DNA of 49,415 nt. Source: Gordonia sp. ABSL11-1. GTDB lineage: Bacteria > Actinomycetota > Actinomycetes > Mycobacteriales > Mycobacteriaceae. Shown here one piece after another: positions 46,256-49,415 of this stretch (the stretch's first letter is position 1; each line of letters opens with the position of its first letter). The position numbers and the translations under genes are program-made. Below the pieces are notes generated by a model, which was not told the DNA's origin, made no database searches, and was given only the letters and a program-made list of their open reading frames with translations. The stretch is taken from contig NZ_JASXSI010000030.1 in NCBI RefSeq assembly GCF_030315685.1, positions 1 to 49,415 of the forward strand. The letters are read 5' to 3'.

Positions 46256-47647
46256 ATGAGCGCATATCTGCCGCGTACAGCGGTCATCGGGGCCGGGATC
46301 AGCGGTCTCACGTCCGGCAAGATGCTCGCCGACTACGGCGTGCCCTACACCTGTTTCGAATCCTCGGACCGAATCGGCGGCAACTGGGCTTTCGGCAACC
46401 CCAACGGTCACAGCAGTGCCTATCGCTCGCTGCACATCGACACGTCCAAACACCAACTGTCGTTCCGGGATTTCCCGATGCCGGAAGAGTACCCGGACTT
46501 TCCCCATCACACCCAGATCAAGTCGTACCTGGACTCCTACGCAGAGGCGTTCGGACTCCTCGACAACATCGAGTTCACCAACGGTGTCACCCACGCCCGT
46601 CGGCTCGACGGCGGCGGGTGGGAGCTGGAGACGCAACGCGGTGAACGCCGACTCTTCGATCTGCTCGTGGTCGCCAACGGGCACCACTGGGATCCGCGGT
46701 ACCCCGACTTTCCCGGGACGTTCGACGGTACCGAGATGCACGCCCACCACTACATCGACCCGAAGACACCACATGACTTCTCGGGCAAGCGGATCCTGGT
46801 CGTCGGTCTCGGCAACAGCGCCGCCGACATCGCCGTCGAGCTGTCCTCGAAATCGCTCGAGAACACGCTGACCCTGTCGACGCGGTCCGGGGCGTGGATC
46901 GTGCCGAAGTACTTCGCCGGCAAGCCGGCCGACAAGTACTACCACACGTCGCCGTACATCCCGTTCTCGTGGCAACGCAAGTTCATGCAGGTCATGCAGC
47001 CGATGACGGCGGGGAGGCCCGAGGATTTCGGCCTCCCGACCCCCAATCACAAGTTCTTCGAGGCACATCCGACCCAGTCGGTGGAACTGCCTCTTCGGCT
47101 GGGTTCGGGCGATGTGCTGCCCAAACCCGACATCGAACGCCTCGACGGCTCGACGGTCCACTTCGTGGACGGAACCTCCGACGACTTCGACATCATCATC
47201 TACGCGACCGGCTACAACATCACGTTCCCCTTCTTCGACCCGGACTTCATCAGCGCCCCCGACAACCGCATCGACCTCTACAAGCGCATGTTCTACCCGG
47301 GTGTCGACGATCTGGTCTTCGCCGGATTCGCCCAGGCGACACCGACTCTGTTCCCGTTCGTCGAATGCCAGGCGCGAGTGATCGGTTCCTACGCCGTCGG
47401 GCGGTATCGCCTGCCGTCGGAAGCGGAGATGCACGAGGTGATCGTCGCCGATCAGCAGTTCTTCACGGGGCACATGCTCGATCGTCCCCGCCACACCCAG
47501 CAACTCGATCACTATCTCTACGAACACAACATCCGCACGAAGGAGATACCCGCGGGACGACGACGGGCGCAGGCGCACGGCGCGCCGGCATGGGCGCGGG
47601 TCGCCGACGACGTCACGGCGGCGGCTGCAGGAGGGGGTTCGCGATGA
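46256..47647 (+). CDS. Class B flavin-containing monooxygenase
   Basis: This is a 463-residue FAD/NADPH monooxygenase. The FAD site GAGISG is at residues 12-17, GGNW follows, the fingerprint FxGxxxHxxxY is seen as FDGTEMHAHHY, the NADP site is VVGLGNSAAD, and YATGYNITFPFF lies near the C-terminal FAD site. It inserts oxygen into a heteroatom or ketone substrate. With the following hydrolase and dehydrogenase it could oxidise a ketone to an ester, hydrolyse it and oxidise the alcohol. The ATG at 46256 has GTGAGGAA upstream. It is coupled by 4 bases to the hydrolase gene. Confidence 0.88.
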   Translation: MSAYLPRTAVIGAGISGLTSGKMLADYGVPYTCFESSDRIGGNWAFGNPNGHSSAYRSLHIDTSKHQLSFRDFPMPEEYPDFPHHTQIKSYLDSYAEAFGLLDNIEFTNGVTHARRLDGGGWELETQRGERRLFDLLVVANGHHWDPRYPDFPGTFDGTEMHAHHYIDPKTPHDFSGKRILVVGLGNSAADIAVELSSKSLENTLTLSTRSGAWIVPKYFAGKPADKYYHTSPYIPFSWQRKFMQVMQPMTAGRPEDFGLPTPNHKFFEAHPTQSVELPLRLGSGDVLPKPDIERLDGSTVHFVDGTSDDFDIIIYATGYNITFPFFDPDFISAPDNRIDLYKRMFYPGVDDLVFAGFAQATPTLFPFVECQARVIGSYAVGRYRLPSEAEMHEVIVADQQFFTGHMLDRPRHTQQLDHYLYEHNIRTKEIPAGRRRAQAHGAPAWARVADDVTAAAAGGGSR

Positions 47648-48594
47648 GCACCGAACGACACGACCTGACGTACACCTCGCACGGAACTGACTGTGACGCC
47701 TGGTTTTTCCCCGGCGTCGACATCTCTGGATTCGACGGCCCGGGCGGACGACCGGTCGTCGTGATGGCGCACGGATTCGCCGGCACCAAGGACTCCGGCC
47801 TCGAGCCCTACGCGCGCCGATTCGCCGACGCCGGGCTCGCGGTGCTGGCCTTCGACTACCGTGGATTCGGATTGTCCGACGGTGAACCGCGGCAACGTAT
47901 CTCGATGGCCGGTCAGGCCGACGACTATCGCGCCGCCATCGACGCCGCCACTGCGCAGAGGGGGGTCGATGCGTCACGCGTGATCCTCTGGGGCATCTCG
48001 CAATCCGGTGGGCACAGCCTCATCGTCGGCGCTGATCGCACCGACATCGCCGCGATCATCGCGATGGTGCCGTTGGTCAACGGTCTCTCCGCGGGTGTCC
48101 ACCACTACCCGCAGGTGGGCGGGGCGGCGATGGCACGATCGACCGCCGTCGGGATCGGCAGCGCGATCGCGGTGCGTCTGGGACGTCCGCCGACCACGAT
48201 GCCCGTCGTCGGTCGGCCGGGAGACAAGGCGGCACTGACCTCGCCGGGCTTCTACGACGCCTATCTCTCCATCGCGGGGCCCTCGTGGCGCAACGAGGTC
48301 GACGCGACGGTGGGCCTCGAACTGGGCAGCTTTCGCGCCGACAAGGCCGCCGAACGGATCGACGCTCCGGTGCTGATGCAGATCGCCGACTTCGACCAGG
48401 GTGCGCCGCCGCATGCCGCCGCGAAGGCCGGCTTCAAGGCACGCGCCGAGGTCCGTCACTACCCGTGCGACCACTTCGACGTGTTCGACGGCCGAGACTG
48501 GTTCGAACCGGCTGTCGCACATCAGCTCTCGTTCCTCCGACGACATCTGGCCGTCGAGCGAACGGCTGACTCCGAAGCGGCAGGTGCCCGGTGA
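47644..48594 (+). CDS. Alpha/beta hydrolase
   Basis: This is a 316-residue single-domain hydrolase. VVMAHGFAGTKDSGLEPYARRFADAGLAVLAFDYRGFG is the oxyanion and first-strand region; the nucleophile elbow is WGISQSGGHSL, as in the dienelactone hydrolase / S15-like group; DFDQGAPP carries the acid; and the catalytic His is in YPCDHFDVF. It is an esterase-type enzyme of unknown substrate. Its ATG overlaps the monooxygenase stop, and its stop overlaps the next GTG, so the three genes are tightly coupled. Confidence 0.87.
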   Translation: MSTERHDLTYTSHGTDCDAWFFPGVDISGFDGPGGRPVVVMAHGFAGTKDSGLEPYARRFADAGLAVLAFDYRGFGLSDGEPRQRISMAGQADDYRAAIDAATAQRGVDASRVILWGISQSGGHSLIVGADRTDIAAIIAMVPLVNGLSAGVHHYPQVGGAAMARSTAVGIGSAIAVRLGRPPTTMPVVGRPGDKAALTSPGFYDAYLSIAGPSWRNEVDATVGLELGSFRADKAAERIDAPVLMQIADFDQGAPPHAAAKAGFKARAEVRHYPCDHFDVFDGRDWFEPAVAHQLSFLRRHLAVERTADSEAAGAR

Positions 48595-49337
48595 CGCGGC
48601 GTGCTGTCGTCGTCGGCGGTGCCTCCGGCATCGGTCGGGCGACCGCGCGTGTGCTGGCCGCCGACGATCACGCGGTGAGGATTGCCGACATCGACGGCGA
48701 CAAGGCCCGCGCCGCAGCCGGCGATATCGGCGGTGCCACGACAGCCGTCACCACGAGGACTCGGTGGCGGCCGGATTGGCCGACCTCGACGACCTGCACA
48801 CCGTGGTCAGCTGCGCCGGTCTGACGATCCCCGGGCGCGATCACCGACCTCGAGCTCGATCACTGGCGGACCACGATCGACGTGTGCCTGACCGGGACGT
48901 TCCTGGTGCTCGAGCACGCGGGCCGAAGGATCGTCGACGGCGGGGGCATTGTCGTGATCTCGTCGCTCAACGGGCGGCAGCCCGGCGCGGGGATGGGCGC
49001 CTACTGTGCGTCGAAAGCCGGCGTGACGATGCTCGTCGAGGTCGCCGCGCTGGAGCTGGCCCCCCGACGGGTGCGGGTGAACGCGATCTCGCCGGGCGTC
49101 GTCGACACACCGCTCACCGAGGGCCTGGCCCTCGTCCCCGGTCTCACGGACGAGTACATCGAGAACACGCCGCTGGGTCGTGCCGGACAACCCGAGGAGG
49201 TCGCCGACATGGCGGCCTTCCTGACCTCGGACAGGGCCGGATGGATCACCGGGGCCGCCTTCGACGTCAACGGAGGCGCACACCTGCAGCGCTATCCGGA
49301 TGTGCTCGGCAAGGTGCGAGCCATGATGGCGACCTGA
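48591..49337 (+). pseudogene. Short-chain dehydrogenase/reductase, two compensating frameshifts
   Basis: The gene opens with GTG (GTGA overlap) and the NAD(P) loop VVGGASGIGRAT, then after about codon 52 the frame is lost and meets TGA at 48822. In the next frame the expected sequence continues as HEDSVAAGLADLDDLHTVVSCAGLTIPG (from 48752), and from about 48838 the original frame resumes with AITDLELDHWRTTIDVCLTGTF and continues through the catalytic ISS...YCASK to the end at 49337. A one-base loss near 48745-48752 and a one-base gain near 48830-48838 explain it. Because it ends 16 bases before the poly-G artefact, sequencing error is likely and the real gene may be intact (about 248 residues). 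Confidence 0.8.
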
Positions 49338-49351
49338 CCGCTCCTGACCGC

Positions 49352-49415
<64 letters not shown>

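Noticed and set aside
46256..49337. Equivalent of the mycobacterial mymA operon
   Set aside because: The layout is similar (monooxygenase, hydrolase, dehydrogenase), but the monooxygenase is not of the MymA/EthA sequence type and the regulator is TetR, not the AraC-type VirS.

Overview
The window is about 49.4 kb of very GC-rich actinobacterial chromosome. It reads as a mycolate-type member of Mycobacteriales, and Gordonia is my best guess. Reasons: rpoB-rpoC sits behind Mce-associated membrane proteins, and there is an FprB-type ferredoxin/reductase, a mycobacterial-type DinB2 polymerase, tandem DUF3558 lipoproteins, a KstR-type operator, many TetR regulators, GTG/TTG starts and apparently leaderless genes. 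The right edge is a 62-base run of G directly after the last gene. It looks like a sequencing artefact at a contig end, so the last kilobase should be trusted less.

Layout. 1-1893: the tail of an unseen upstream gene, two overlapping Mce-associated protein genes, then a 23-bp perfect hairpin and a decayed copy of the second gene's 3' end. 2.0-9.8 kb: rpoB and rpoC with promoter and terminator. 9.8-12.2 kb: divergent TetR and DHA2 drug-efflux pair with a multi-palindrome operator, bracketed by two related palindromic elements in opposite orientation. 12.2-15.2 kb: a VOC protein and davB-davA (lysine to 5-aminovalerate). 15.5-21.1 kb: an unknown protein, DinB2, a secreted lipase, a SixA-like phosphatase with a small partner gene, a DMT-type membrane protein, and a flavodoxin with an iron-box-like site. 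21.3-25.0 kb: a valine-catabolic run (mmsA, acyl-CoA dehydrogenase, mmsB). 25.0-27.5 kb: MarR and two TetR genes around a DUF4188 gene.

27.8-34.9 kb is the most unusual block. It has the order of a urea/guanidine carboxylase operon (APC permease, two DUF1989 proteins, carboxyltransferase, allophanate hydrolase). The carboxylase gene, however, encodes only the carboxyltransferase module, with no biotin carboxylase and no biotin carrier domain, although its ends look like those of an intact gene. A 134-bp repeat structure lies between the permease and the first DUF1989 gene.

35.0-38.7 kb: a Ser-rich secreted protein, a 64-residue membrane protein, an 18-codon leader ORF, an S4 RNA-binding domain read in frame into a DUF3558 lipoprotein, and a second DUF3558 lipoprotein. 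38.7-45.4 kb: an acyl-ACP thioesterase divergent from fprB with a KstR-type box between them, then a glycosyltransferase / methyltransferase / alpha-alpha toroid operon and an F420-type oxidoreductase. 45.5-49.3 kb: TetR divergent from a flavin monooxygenase / alpha-beta hydrolase / short-chain dehydrogenase operon. The last gene carries two compensating frameshifts. I saw no tRNA, rRNA, CRISPR array, transposase or phage gene.
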